Assembly (NCBI RefSeq): GCF_026017845.1
Contig: NZ_CP100416.1
Location: 6,405,652-6,469,651 of the forward strand
DNA from: Amycolatopsis mediterranei
GTDB taxonomy: Bacteria; Actinomycetota; Actinomycetes; Mycobacteriales; Pseudonocardiaceae
Direction of reading: 5' to 3'
DNA: 64,000 bases
Below the pieces are notes generated by a model. The model saw only the letters and a program-made list of their open reading frames with translations. It did no database searches and was not told the DNA's origin. This document shows, in pieces, positions 10,301-19,036 of the stretch; within the stretch, counting starts at the first letter, position 1, and each line of letters begins with the position of its first letter. The translations under genes and the position numbers were made by a program.

Positions 10301-11674
10301 CTCGTTGGCGGCCGCGAGCACGAACCACGTGCTCTGCCACCAATTCGCCGCAGCGTCCTTCGCCGCCGACGTCGCCTCGAACACACCCGACACGTCCGGC
10401 GCGTCGTGGCAGTTCGCGGTGTTCATGGTGGACACCTGGTAGCTCCAGCCCGGCTGCGCGGCCCACGTCGTGTCCGGTGATGCGGGATTCGACAACCACA
10501 ACCCGGTCGGCTTCGCGTCCCCATCACACTTGGCGCTGTGCTGGATCTTGGTGTTCAGCGTCGCGCGGTGCACCAGCGTGCCACCGAGCCGCGCACTGTT
10601 CATCTGGATGTAGGACCGCGACGTGCCCGCACGGTCGAGGTTCTCGAAACCCGCCTTCAGGTTCGACAAGTCCCCGTCCGTGGCGTTCCAGTTGTGCGCA
10701 TCCCGGTAGCCGGACTGGACCACCACATGCGCCTGGATCCCGCACGAATCGCACCAGCTGTCCGGGTCCAGCGACACCGGGTACCGGGTGGCCGGATCGG
10801 CCAGGAACGCCTGGTCCGGCGTGATGGTCACCTTGTCCCCGCCCAGCGCGACGTCCATCACCGCCTCGCGCCGGCCACCACCCTCACCGAGCTCCCGCTC
10901 GGCCGGCGAGCCGTCACCGGAGGAATCCCACATCCGCGAGGCATCGCCGGAGAACACGACCTTCCCGGCCGCGTCCTTGACATCCAGCCCATCGGTCGCG
11001 GCTTGGGCCGGCGTGCCCCGTCCCTCCCCTTCCGCAACACTGACAGTGGTGTTGCGGGTGTGCAGACCGAACGGGATCTCGCGCAGCTTCGGGTTCTTCG
11101 CCGCCTCGGGCGTCTTGATGACCAGGTTCTGGGTGAATCCCTCGGGAATCGCCTTCACCGTCAGATCAACGCCGGGCAGCACTTCCGCGTAAGTGGCCGT
11201 GTCGCCGGTGAGCGTCGGCGTCGGCAGATCGCTCGCCCACTTCAACCCGATCTCTTTGCCGTCCTGCCCCGCCTGCACGATCGGCGCGCCCGCGGAGCCG
11301 GTACCACCGCGGTTGAGCTTGACGTCGATCGTGACCGCCTTCGGCCCCACCGACCCATCCGCCCGGCGCACCAACGTGGTGTCGACCGGCGCCCACGCCC
11401 CGGCCTGCTTCACCCGCACCGGGTGGACGTACTGCGTCATCGTCCACGAACCATCCGGATTCGCCATGACCTGCGACGTCTCGGTCGTCTCCGACGTCAC
11501 CTCGACCGGCTTGCCACCCTCACGGGCATACGCGGTCGCCGTGACCTCGTCAGGAGCCGAACCCGGAACCACCCTGGGTGTATCCGCATGAGCCGGCGCG
11601 ACCGCCACAACAGTCCCGACGCCGACGGCAACGCACACCAAAAGAGCGCGCCAACGCGCACCACGAAAACGCAC
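7358..11674 (-). CDS. Secreted LamG-domain protein, partner of the RHS toxin
   Basis: A 1438-aa exported protein. The start is taken as GTG at 11674, preceded by GAGGGGGAT, giving MRFRGARWRALL and a signal peptide ending AHADTP; an upstream GTG at 11704 has no ribosome site. At least three LamG/concanavalin-like jelly-roll modules are visible: around residues 820-960 (SLDGTSGYAEAGDQV), 1010-1160 (GLQVDGATGYGSTPG) and 1190-1430 (SFTFEAWVRHTW). The N-terminal half carries DNRLRSK-type beta-rich sequence without a recognised enzyme motif. In actinomycetes a large LamG protein commonly sits directly upstream of a secreted RHS toxin, as here (47-nt gap), so it may help present or anchor the toxin on the cell surface. 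That role is inference. Confidence 0.85.
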   Translation of the reverse strand: MRFRGARWRALLVCVAVGVGTVVAVAPAHADTPRVVPGSAPDEVTATAYAREGGKPVEVTSETTETSQVMANPDGSWTMTQYVHPVRVKQAGAWAPVDTTLVRRADGSVGPKAVTIDVKLNRGGTGSAGAPIVQAGQDGKEIGLKWASDLPTPTLTGDTATYAEVLPGVDLTVKAIPEGFTQNLVIKTPEAAKNPKLREIPFGLHTRNTTVSVAEGEGRGTPAQAATDGLDVKDAAGKVVFSGDASRMWDSSGDGSPAERELGEGGGRREAVMDVALGGDKVTITPDQAFLADPATRYPVSLDPDSWCDSCGIQAHVVVQSGYRDAHNWNATDGDLSNLKAGFENLDRAGTSRSYIQMNSARLGGTLVHRATLNTKIQHSAKCDGDAKPTGLWLSNPASPDTTWAAQPGWSYQVSTMNTANCHDAPDVSGVFEATSAAKDAAANWWQSTWFVLAAANEGDGMAAWRRFDLNPYFAVNYDSAPNSPAALSMQNGTLPCTSGPDRPWVYTKTPQIAGRLSDPDGGTVYGKFALAYGELGHNVYIHDNADNLVPVGTGGSNQESTAQLAAVPPGWINEDGIYNWSMQATDGELWSNWVGNCEFVVDTKVPAPPVVAMTAWTDPKVQGDAVEFSVWTGMATENLYDIDHFVYTTDGSEPQTQGSPTAPATQGVDANGKMVATTSIKVVAANGNQNLIKVKSVNKAGMPSPDATCVVLAESNPALDGPSCSYHVQPLTPGKNLVAAWGADEPSGTTLIDSASSTPDNATLPTHPATVSGGVTRGVGYNHGTSWTHPDTSGYSDGVKGAISLDGTSGYAEAGDQVLDASKSFTVAAWAKLTDTTHSQTILAQDGTQAMALALQYNKETGSWALRVTAGDSATPAAAWAFSSGPAQIGVWTHVAGTYDASTHAATLYVDGAKQSTVIAQPWAATGPAVLGAAKWAGVRADFFHGSLDDLQVWQRALSGQDVHDLAGVSVPLANYGLAEGCGPELTSATSRVPSLQASWALGQTSGNTATDSTGHGNTLALTGGYSWVPGHDGGGLQVDGATGYGSTPGPVVNTVGSFTVSAWVNPTDLNSDHTVLSQAGSRTANFVLRYDKAANRWAFGMSPADNTAAAMTWATGTSAPQAGTWTLLTATFNKTASRLRLSVNGKREADATVAAAWTANGALLLGAEPGAKNPFKGVLDQGRVWSHALTDDQIAAMNSLRYFDTVTQSAGTPSDGVSLGMDTGAAGNPAACAAQFTINGGEVATTRPATLRTDKSFTFEAWVRHTWTASDASVNGPVDPSPRAVVSTTDTQFSPLLLGYRPWADASGVQHGRWSFLISPSATGNDSRIVLSDAYAADNTWTHLAATYDAATGYIALYVNGVKQNFYVNTPDGGGVVARDSSGGLVLGHGVWTGRRSDVWYGGLAGVRVFAGLRGTDRINLDKREDDPGDLFGVTH

Positions 11675-11966
11675 GAGATCCCCCTCGCCCAAGAGCACCA
11701 GCACACAGCCGGGCCCCCGACGAACCCATGATCACCCTGCCAAACCCGCCCAAGATCCGGAATAGGCCATCAGGCGTATAAATCCCACCAAAACCTCCCG
11801 CCGAGCCCCCAGATGCGCACCTTGCCGACAAATCGGACAACGTGCGAGAGTGCACCGAGCTGGCAGCCGCGGACACCAACAGCAGATGATCCACCGAAGG
11901 ACATGCGCCGGGCCCACGGTACGGACCGCACCTGGCACGACAATCGAACGTCCGCTACTGCCGATG

Positions 11967-12004
11967 GGAGTGAGTCCCGGTGACGGGTCACCGGGACTCA
12001 CTCC
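11967..12004. repeat. Perfect 17-bp stem hairpin
   Basis: GGAGTGAGTCCCGGTGA, loop CGGG, then TCACCGGGACTCACTCC: a perfect 17-bp inverted repeat with a 4-nt loop. It lies in the 523-bp stretch (11675-12197) between the start of the LamG gene and the SDR remnant, where I see no gene. No T-run follows on either strand, so it is either a T-less terminator for the truncated minus-strand SDR gene, or a leftover element end. Confidence 0.85.
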
Positions 12005-12197
12005 GCCGCTGGTGCGCGGTACGGGCCACACCTCGCGCCATCGGTGTGCGGTGCGTGTCGAAATCCCGGGACGGTGCACGGACGGACCGACAGGATCCAC
12101 TCCGCAGCCAGGGCAGGGCGTGTCCGCGTTCAGTGACCGCCCGCAAGCACGGCAACCGTCTTCGGCCGTCCGGTGTGGTGAGAGCCGGCCGCAGACA

Positions 12198-12408
12198 TCA
12201 TCCGACATACGGCGCGATCGCCGTGTAGCCGCCGTCCACGGCCAGCTCCGCGCCGGTCACGAACGAGGCGCGGTCCGACAGCAGCCACGCCGCCGCCTCG
12301 GCCACTTCCTCCGGGCGGGCCAGCCGCTTGAGCGCGTTCCACCCGGCGACCCGGTCGCGCTCGCCGGGGACCGAGTCGAGCCACGGCCCGGTCTGCGGGA
12401 TTTCGGTG
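12198..12408 (-). pseudogene. C-terminal remnant of a short-chain dehydrogenase (SDR)
   Basis: On the minus strand about 70 codons read as a classic SDR C-terminus: NALKRLARPEEVAEAAAW, then LLSDRASFVTG and AVDGGYTAIAPYVG followed by TGA. The Rossmann glycine motif, the catalytic YxxxK and the start are all missing. Homology stops at about 12405-12411, exactly where the oppositely oriented P450 fragment begins, so both were cut by one rearrangement. Too broken to be functional. Confidence 0.8.
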
Positions 12409-13616
12409 ACGCCGTATCCGCGGTACGCCGAACTGCAACGCGATCATCCCGTGTTCTGGCACGAGGTGATGCAGTCGTGGGTGGTCACGCGCTATCAGAC
12501 CTGCCTCGATGTGCTGCGCGACCACCGGCGGTTCGCCATCGACTGGACGCACACCGGCGAGGAGGTCCCCCCGGCCCGGCAGAACCTCCAGTCCCTGGAT
12601 CCGCCCGATCAAGCACCGTTGCGGAGTTTGATCATGCGGGCGATGCACGCACAGGACATGCCGGCGATCCGGCAGCGGGCCCGCGCACACGTCGATCGGC
12701 TGTTCGCCGGTCTTGCCGAGCGCACGTCATTCGACTGGATGCGCGAAGTGGCCGCTCCGGTAGCGCTGTCCGTCACCGCCGACCTGATCGGTGTCGCCGA
12801 GCCGGATCTCGACGAATACGTGGCAACTCCGAGGGTCTGGCGCTGCGGATGGACGCCGGGCTGCGTCCGGAGAACGCCGTACCCGGAGACCTTGCGCGCC
12901 GGCGGCTCAACGACTTGGCCGACGACTGGTACGCCACTCCCGAGCCCAGCGGATTCCTGCGCAAGGTCCAAGGCGGGGCGGACCGGGTCCACGTGCCGGA
13001 GCACTACATCCGCAACAGTGTCGGCCTGATGTTCAACGCCAGCTTCGGCACGGTCTTCGCGGCCGCGGGCAACGTGCTCGACACCCTTCTCCGCCGTCCG
13101 GACGCGCTGGCCGCATTGCGGGACCGGCGGCTCCTGGCCACCGGAGTCAACGAACTGGTCCGGTTCGACGGTCCCGCGCAGGGCACCAGCCGGGTGGCGG
13201 TGCGTCCGACCGAAATCCACGGTGTGGCGGTCGAGCCGGGCCAGGTGGTGATGACGGCACTCGCCGCGGCGAACCGGGATCCGGAACAATTCCGCGATCC
13301 GGACGAATTGGTGCTCGACCGCACTCCCAACCGGCACCTGGGATTCGGCTGGGGTGTTCACGCGTGCGTCGGCTCGGCATTCGGTCAGCTGGCCCTCCAG
13401 GAACTGGTCGCGGGACTGCTGGACGCGCCACCACTCCGGCGCACCGGCAGGCCGGTGCGCAGGTCCACGGCAACGGTTCGCTGCATCGCCGAAATGCCGG
13501 TCTCGTTCGTCGAAAAAGTCGCCGGCGGGTACGATGCGTTGTCCCGTTCATCGCCGGTCGCCGGACCGATCGACAGCCGAGGTGCTCAGGAAGACCATGG
13601 AATACCGGCCCATTGA
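12409..13616 (+). pseudogene. Cytochrome P450, 5'-truncated and frameshifted
   Basis: P450 homology starts abruptly at TPYPRYAELQRDHPVF (12409), lacking the first ~20-30 residues and a start codon. The first frame runs to EPDLDEYV (about 12822); the next frame continues GLALRMDAGLRPEN. Adding one G in GTGGCAAC restores a single reading frame (DEYVGNSEG). Downstream are the K-helix region (GVNELVRFDG), PDELVLDRTPNRHLGFG and the heme-ligand motif GFGWGVHACVGS. Its 3' end overlaps the start of the APH-like gene. Bacterial class I P450 in family; its substrate is unknown, but it sits beside a 4-alkyl-proline-type cassette. A sequencing error could explain the frameshift but not the missing 5' end. 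Confidence 0.85.
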
Positions 13617-14585
13617 GCGGAATGCAGGCGACTTCCAGCGGCCGGTGAGCGCCGAGGAGGTCCGCGCCGTCTGCCGCGCCGCTTTCGGCAGAGGCACCGA
13701 CGTGGTGTCGGCGGTGGAGCTCGGCGACGGCTTCTACAACAACACCTTCAAAGTCGACCTCGGACAAGACCGCCCGGTCATTCTGCGCGTCGCTCCTGAA
13801 CCCGGGCGGCAGGCCCGCGCGGACCCGGAGCTGATGCGCAACGAATACGCCAGCGTGCCGTACCTGGCACCGGTGGCCGATCTGCTGCCGCGCACCCTCG
13901 CCGCCGATTTCACGCACGAGGTGATCGGCCGGGACTACTTGTTCCAAACGCTGCTCGACGGAACATCCGCGTCCTCGGCCTTGGGTTCCTACCCGCAGCC
14001 GTCCCGCGGCGCCTTCTACCGCGACCTCGGCCGGATCACCCGGACGATCCACGGAGTGCGGGGCCCGGGTTCGGCCGGGTGGCCGGTCCGCTGCTCGAAC
14101 GGTGGAGCGACGCGCTGTTCAGCTGGTTCGACCGCGCTGCGGCGGACCTCACCGACAGCGGGCTCGACGCAACGGACATCGCCGAACTGGTCCGGGTCGC
14201 CGACCGCAACCGCGCCGTGCTCGACGAGGTTGCGGAGCCGAGGTTGCTGCACGGCGACCTCTGGGTGGGCAACACGATGCTGGCGGACGGGGCCCCGGAG
14301 CCGGTCATCACGGGTGTGTTCGACTGCGACCGCACCTGGTGGGGAGACCCGGAAGCGGACTGGCCGATTTACCTGGCCCTGAAAAAGCCGGGCAGCGAGC
14401 GAGACGCGTTCTGGTCGAGCTACGGCCCGGTCCGGCGAACCGAGCACGCCCGCTGGCGCGCCATGGTTTACGAGGCCAAGCACGCCACCGCGCTGCTGCT
14501 CGAATTCCACCGGTTCGGCTGGGACGAAGAACTCGCCAAGACCTACGAAGAGATCCGCGAACTCACCGCCCGGCTCGCTGACTGA
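13597..14585 (+). pseudogene. Aminoglycoside phosphotransferase (APH)-family kinase with one frameshift
   Basis: ATG at 13597 follows CAGGAAG. The N-lobe shows GDGFYNNTFKVDL (nucleotide-binding loop) and PVILRVAPEP; the C-lobe shows LLHGDLWVGNTML (catalytic HGDLWxxN loop) and VFDCDRTWWGD (metal-binding D). The reading frame breaks near 14067-14070 (GTGCGGGGCCCGGGTTCGG); one extra G gives GVRGPGFGRVAGPLLERW and restores about 330 aa, the usual APH length. Such kinases phosphorylate antibiotics or small metabolites. The frame is otherwise clean, so this is either very recent decay or a base-call error. It is closed by a strong terminator. Confidence 0.8.
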
Positions 14586-14600
14586 GCCCTTTGCGCAAAG

Positions 14601-14637
14601 GGCGCCGAACACCAAGAATGGTGTTCGGCGCCTTTTT
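14601..14637 (+). terminator. Rho-independent terminator after the APH-like gene
   Basis: GGCGCCGAACACC, loop AAGAAT, GGTGTTCGGCGCC, then TTTTT: a perfect 13-bp stem with T-run, 16 nt after the APH stop. It is preceded by the 16-nt palindrome CCCTTTGCGCAAAGGG (14588-14603), which overlaps it. This separates P450-APH from the dioxygenase operon. Confidence 0.92.
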
Positions 14638-14750
14638 GCGTCCTCTGTTGAACATCGGCACCGAACCTTACGGTGACTGCTGATGTGGCGATTTCTCGAG
14701 CCGCTCGGAAAGTATGCCCCCTCCTCGCCGAGCTGACAGGGGGGTCGAGT

Positions 14751-15236
14751 ATGCCCGGACCGCGAACGCCCGCGCCGGCAGCAGTGCCGGTCTTCCACCA
14801 CGTCGGGGTGCAGACCGATGACCTGGCCAACAGCTTGGCCTGGTACCGGGACTTCTTCGGTGGTGCGGCGAGCTGGACACTGGACACCTTTTCCGACCTC
14901 ACCCGGAGCCGCTTGCCCGGCATCGAAAGACTGGTCGAGATCGTCATCGGTGATCTGCGCATCCACCTGTTCCAGCGCCGGGGCAGGAAAGCAAACGCGC
15001 CCGGCGAAAGCGCAACGCAGTTCCAACACGTCTGTCTGGCGACGTCGTCATCGGAAGAATTGCGCGAGTGGCGAGAACGCTGGACGACGCTGTATGCCGG
15101 CGGCCGGTACCGCTTCGCCGTGCCGAACCAGCCGACCGACGTGGTCACCGATCCCGACGGTTCGCAGAGCTTCTACGCCTACGACGTCAACGGTCTCGAG
15201 TTCGAGTTCACCTACCTGCCCGGAGCCTCCCGGTGA
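14751..15236 (+). CDS. VOC-fold extradiol dioxygenase, LmbB1-type (L-DOPA 2,3-cleavage)
   Basis: A 161-aa single-domain vicinal-oxygen-chelate protein. Start ATG at 14751 follows an ACAGGGGGG ribosome site. Metal ligands are visible as H in VFHHVGVQTDDL, H in FQHVCLATS and E in GLEFEFTYL. Length and layout fit the LmbB1/Sib/Hrm/Tom L-DOPA 2,3-dioxygenases, which cleave the L-DOPA ring to a yellow product that closes to a pyrroline in 4-alkyl-L-proline biosynthesis. The assignment rests mainly on company: a tyrosine hydroxylase-like gene, an F420-type reductase and a gamma-glutamyltranspeptidase follow on the same strand. Read alone it would only be a VOC-family protein. Confidence 0.75.
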   Translation: MPGPRTPAPAAVPVFHHVGVQTDDLANSLAWYRDFFGGAASWTLDTFSDLTRSRLPGIERLVEIVIGDLRIHLFQRRGRKANAPGESATQFQHVCLATSSSEELREWRERWTTLYAGGRYRFAVPNQPTDVVTDPDGSQSFYAYDVNGLEFEFTYLPGASR

Positions 15237-15297
15237 CCTCTGCCGGGCCGCCGGGATCGTGGCCGGTGAAAAGGTGGACGCCACGAGGGAGAACCCG

Positions 15298-16194
15298 ATG
15301 ACGACAGCCGTGACCGTGGTCGCGGACCTGCCCACGTCTTCGCACTGGGAGTACGGCGGCTTTCCCTACGGGCTCGAGCCGTTGATCCTCCCCGCGGCGA
15401 GCGAGGCCGGGTCGCCCGGTGCGCTGAGCGAGGCCGACCGGCGAGGTTTCGAGAGAACCTGCCTGCTGGTCGACCAGGTGCGGAACGGGGCAGCGTCGAT
15501 GGGCGGCGAAGCTGGTGATGAGGAAAGCGTGACGTGGTTCCGGTGGATCACCGGTCACCAGGTCAGCTTCGCCGTGTGGCGGCTGATGGCGTGGCTGATG
15601 CAGGACCTGGTGGCGGGCCGGGCCGGGCCGGGAACCGGATGGCCCCTGCTGGCCTGCTACGTCCGTGCCTACAGCGCGATGCTGCGCTACACCAGTTCCT
15701 GCCCGCGGCGGGTCTACCACGACCTGATCCGTCCCAGCATGTATCGCCAGCACCCCGGGTTCAGCGGTGGCTGGGCCCCGGATTACCGGCTGGTGCGGCG
15801 CGTCTTCCGCGGGCAACCCCCGCCCGGGTCGACCGGAGCGGGCAGCGCGGAACTGGCGGCGGCGGTCGCCGACTACCAGGCACTCCACGCCGATGTCGCC
15901 GCTCGGCTGGTGCCCGGCGGGCGGTCGTTGCTCCGCGACTCGGTGGCAGCTCGGCACCCCAAGCCGGCGCAGCCCCTGGCGGGTGTGCTGTACGACAACT
16001 ACTTCGTCACGCTGCGCGCACCGGTCGGCGGCGCGCAGGTCGTGGCACAGCTGCTGCGCAGGTTGCTGGCTGTCGAGCAGGACCTCGCCTGCCGTCCACC
16101 GGTGGGAGGCGCCGAACTCGCCGGTGCCGTCTCCGAGCTGGCACGCAACGCCGTCCTGGGCGTGTCGGACCGGCGGCTGGACGTGCCGCGGTGA
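15298..16194 (+). CDS. Heme-dependent L-tyrosine 3-hydroxylase-like protein, LmbB2-type
   Basis: A 298-aa protein, ATG at 15298 after GAGGGAG. It contains ITGHQVSFAVWRLMAW, YTSSCPRRVYHDLIRPSM, HPGFSGGWAPDY and GVLYDNYFVTLR, features I associate with the LmbB2/SibU/SfmD-like tyrosine hydroxylases, a peroxidase-like heme family that turns L-tyrosine into L-DOPA with H2O2. It would supply the substrate for the VOC dioxygenase just upstream. Its stop overlaps the next gene's GTG by 4 nt (GTGA). No signal peptide or membrane segment. The frame is intact, unlike the P450 and GGT genes around it. Confidence 0.7.
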   Translation: MTTAVTVVADLPTSSHWEYGGFPYGLEPLILPAASEAGSPGALSEADRRGFERTCLLVDQVRNGAASMGGEAGDEESVTWFRWITGHQVSFAVWRLMAWLMQDLVAGRAGPGTGWPLLACYVRAYSAMLRYTSSCPRRVYHDLIRPSMYRQHPGFSGGWAPDYRLVRRVFRGQPPPGSTGAGSAELAAAVADYQALHADVAARLVPGGRSLLRDSVAARHPKPAQPLAGVLYDNYFVTLRAPVGGAQVVAQLLRRLLAVEQDLACRPPVGGAELAGAVSELARNAVLGVSDRRLDVPR

Positions 16195-17063
16195 GCCGGC
16201 TGCGCCGGGGCGTGGTCATCCTCCCCGAAGACCGGTGGGAGATCGCCCGGAAGACCTGGCAGCGGGCCGAGGACATGGGCTTCGACCACGCCTGGACCTA
16301 CGATCACGTGGTCTGGCGGTGGCTTCGCGACAAGCCGTGGTTCGGCGCGGTTCCGACGCTGACCGCCGCGGCCACCGTCACCTCGGCCATTCGCCTGGGT
16401 GTGCTGGTGGCGAGCCCCGGTCTGCGCAACCCGGCCGCGTTCGCCAAGGAGATGACGACGATCGACGACATCTCGGGTGGCCGCGCGATGTGCGGAGTCG
16501 GCGCGGGGGGCTACGACGCGGACTTGCTGCGCGCCGAGCCCATGAGCTCCGCCGAGCGTGCCGCCCGGTTCGCCGAGTTCGTCGCGGTCACGGCCACCTT
16601 GTTGCCGGGCGGCTCGCTGGACCACCGCGGCACCTACTACACCGGTCGCGACCTGGCCTTGGTCCCCGCTTCCGGCATGCCGCTCGCCATTGCCGCCGGG
16701 GGACCGCGCGCGATGCGGCTGGCCGCTCGGTACGCCGATGTCTGGGTGACCTCCGGAACGCCCAACGGGTTCGACGCAGTGCCCTACCAAGCGGCCGTCC
16801 CCGCGCTGCGTGCGCAGGTCCGCGCGTTGGAGGCGGCGTGTGCCGAGGTCGGCCGGGAGCCCTCGACACTGGACCGGCTCCTGCTCACCGGGGCGTCCGT
16901 CGGCGGGGTGCTCGACTCGGCCGAGGCCTTTTCCGACGCCGAAGGCAGGTTCGCCGAACTGGGTTTCACTGATGTCGTCGTGCACTGGCCGCGCCCCGAA
17001 TTCCCGTTCGAGGGCGATGTCGCGGTGCTCGAGTCGATCGCCGAAAGGAACTCGCCGTGCTGA
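16191..17063 (+). CDS. LLM-class F420-dependent oxidoreductase, LmbY-type
   Basis: A 290-aa luciferase-like (TIM-barrel) protein. It starts at GTG 16191, which overlaps the previous stop. Typical family features: AEDMGFDHAWTYDHVVW near residues 25-40, LGVLVASPGLRNPAAFAKEM, DDISGGRAMCGVGAGGYD and PLAIAAGGPRAMRLAARYAD. Members use reduced F420 (less often FMN). In 4-alkyl-L-proline pathways the LmbY homologue reduces the last ring imine or diene, and the position between LmbB2-like and LmbA-like genes supports that role. It overlaps the next gene's GTG. The cofactor is inferred from family. Confidence 0.75.
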   Translation: MSRLRRGVVILPEDRWEIARKTWQRAEDMGFDHAWTYDHVVWRWLRDKPWFGAVPTLTAAATVTSAIRLGVLVASPGLRNPAAFAKEMTTIDDISGGRAMCGVGAGGYDADLLRAEPMSSAERAARFAEFVAVTATLLPGGSLDHRGTYYTGRDLALVPASGMPLAIAAGGPRAMRLAARYADVWVTSGTPNGFDAVPYQAAVPALRAQVRALEAACAEVGREPSTLDRLLLTGASVGGVLDSAEAFSDAEGRFAELGFTDVVVHWPRPEFPFEGDVAVLESIAERNSPC

Positions 17064-18842
17064 TGCGCCCGGAGACAGCAGGTCCGCGTGGCGCCGTCGC
17101 CACCACCCACTGGCCGGCCACCCAGGCCGGCATGGCCGTGCTGGATCGGGGCGGCAACGCGTTCGACGCCGCCGCTGCGGCCGCGTTCGTCCAGCAGGTC
17201 GTCGAACCCCACCTCAACGGACCGGGCGGTGACGTGCCGATCATGGTGCACCGCCCGGGTGAGGGCGTCCGGGTGATCTGTGGTCAGGGGCCGATGCCCG
17301 CGGCCACCACTCGCGACCGTTTCCGGGACCTGGGCCTGGATTCCGTGCCCGGATCCGGTCTGCTCGCCGCGTGCGTACCGGGTGCGGTGGGTGCCTGGCT
17401 GCGGTTGTTGTCGGAATACGGGACCCTGCGGTTGGGGGAAGTGCTGGCCCCCGCTCTGCACTACGCCGAGTACGGTCACCCGCTGCTGCCCAAGGCCGCG
17501 AGATGATCGCCGCGCTGGCCCCGCTGTTCCGCACCGAGTGGGCCGAGTCGGGCCGGACCTACCTGCGAGGCGGTGAGCCCCCGGCTCCCCACTCCCGTCT
17601 GCGCAACCCGGCACTGGCCACCACTTATCGCAGGCTGGTCGACGAAGCGGGCGACAACGGCACTCGGGAAGCTCAGATCGAGCGGGCGATCACCGCGTTC
17701 TACGCCGGATTCGTGGCTGAGGCGATCGACAAGTACTTGGCCACCGCCGAGGTGGCCGACGCCACGGGCCGCCGCAACGGCGGTTTGCTCACGGGCGACG
17801 ACCTGGCGAACTGGCGAGCCGGGGTGGAAGACCCGGTGAGCCTGGACTACCGCGGCCTCGAGGTGCACAAGCCGGGGCCGTGGTCCCAAGGGCCGGTGTT
17901 CCTCCAGCAACTGGCCTTGCTCGGGCCCCTCGACCTGGCGTCCGCCGGCTGGGGCAGTGCTGACCACCTGCACTCGGTCGTCGAGGTGGCCAAACTCGCC
18001 TTCGCGGATCGTGAAGCCTGGTACGGCGACCCCGCCCACGCGGACGTGCCGCTGGACACATTGCTGTCCCCGGCTTACAGCGACGACCGCCGGGCCCTGC
18101 TCGGCACCGAAGCATCCGGCGTTCTGCGAGCCGGCGCGCCGGAGGGACGCGTTCCTCGGATTCCCGAAGCCACCGGTGAGCCGCTCACCGCCCGCGATCC
18201 GTCCTGGCTGACCCAGCTCGACGACGGGATACCCGCGGTCGTCCGGCTCACCCAGGCCAGCGGCGACACCTGCTGCGTCAGCGCCGCCGACGCCACCGGC
18301 AACATGGTCGTGGCCACTCCGAGCGGCGGCTGGCTGAAGAGCTCACCCGTCATCCCGGGACTCGGCTTTCCGCTGGGTACCCGTGGCCAGATAGCGTGGC
18401 TCCTCGACGGCCACCCCAACTCACTGGCTCCGGGAAAACGTCCCCGTACCACGTTGAGCCCCACACTCGTCCTCCGCGACGGGCGGCCGCACTTGGCGTT
18501 CGGCACACCCGGCGGTGACCAGCAGGACCAGTGGACGCTGAACTTCTTCCTGAACCACGTCGACTTCGGAATGTCGCCACAAGCGGCCGTCGAAGCGATC
18601 ACGTTCCACACCGACCACCCACCATCCTCGTTCACCCCGCGTCGCGCCAGGCCGCTGGCTTTGGTGACCGAACCAGGTCTGGACCCGGCGTGCTGGGAGA
18701 GCTCCGGCGACGCGGCCATGAAATCGACCTGGTGGCTCCCTACTCGCTCGGCAAGGTATGTGCGACCGCGTTCGCCGAAGACGGCCTCGTACAAGCGGCG
18801 GCCAGCCCACGGGGACAACAGGCCCACGCCGCCGCGTTCTGA
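17057..18842 (+). pseudogene. Gamma-glutamyltranspeptidase-fold protein, LmbA-type, with two frameshifts
   Basis: Starts at GTG 17057 after GAAAGGA. Segment 1 (to about 17500): HWPATQAGMAVLDRGGNAFDA and LNGPGGDVPI, the usual GGT opening. The frame breaks at GCCGCGAGATGA (expected AAEMIAAL). Segment 2 (to about 18690) includes the autoprocessing region GDTCCVSAADATGNMV with the probable nucleophile Thr, and TLSPTLVLRDGRP. A second break at CCCGGCGTGCTGG leads into GELRRRGHEIDLVAPYS and the end HAAAF. Adding one G at each break gives about 595 aa, the full length of LmbA-like proteins. In 4-alkyl-L-proline routes this fold cleaves a C-C bond, releasing oxalate. As sequenced it is broken. Confidence 0.8.
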
Positions 18843-19036
18843 CCGGGTTTCGCGAACGGGCGCACCGAGCCGAGTGCGGCGCCGGCCGACGCGGGAGCCG
18901 CCACTGGGAGTTCTCCGCGAAATCCCTTGGTCAGCTCCGTTCGGGGCCCCCGGTGGTCACCCGGATGACGCACGACCGGGCGAGGACATCCGGTTACAGT
19001 TGAATATTCCGTTCCGGGGAGGGAGGGCGGCGCGTC

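Noticed and set aside
11732..12208. 158-codon minus-strand frame with several Cys pairs
   Set aside because: No ribosome site, it runs through the perfect hairpin and the SDR tail region, and shows no family pattern.
12130..12690. 186-codon minus-strand frame over the SDR remnant
   Set aside because: The SDR homology is in a different frame; this frame is Arg/Gly-rich and antisense to P450.
13597..14585. APH-like gene as a drug-resistance gene of the cassette
   Set aside because: The family also phosphorylates sugars and metabolites, and the frame is broken; no evidence links it to self-resistance.
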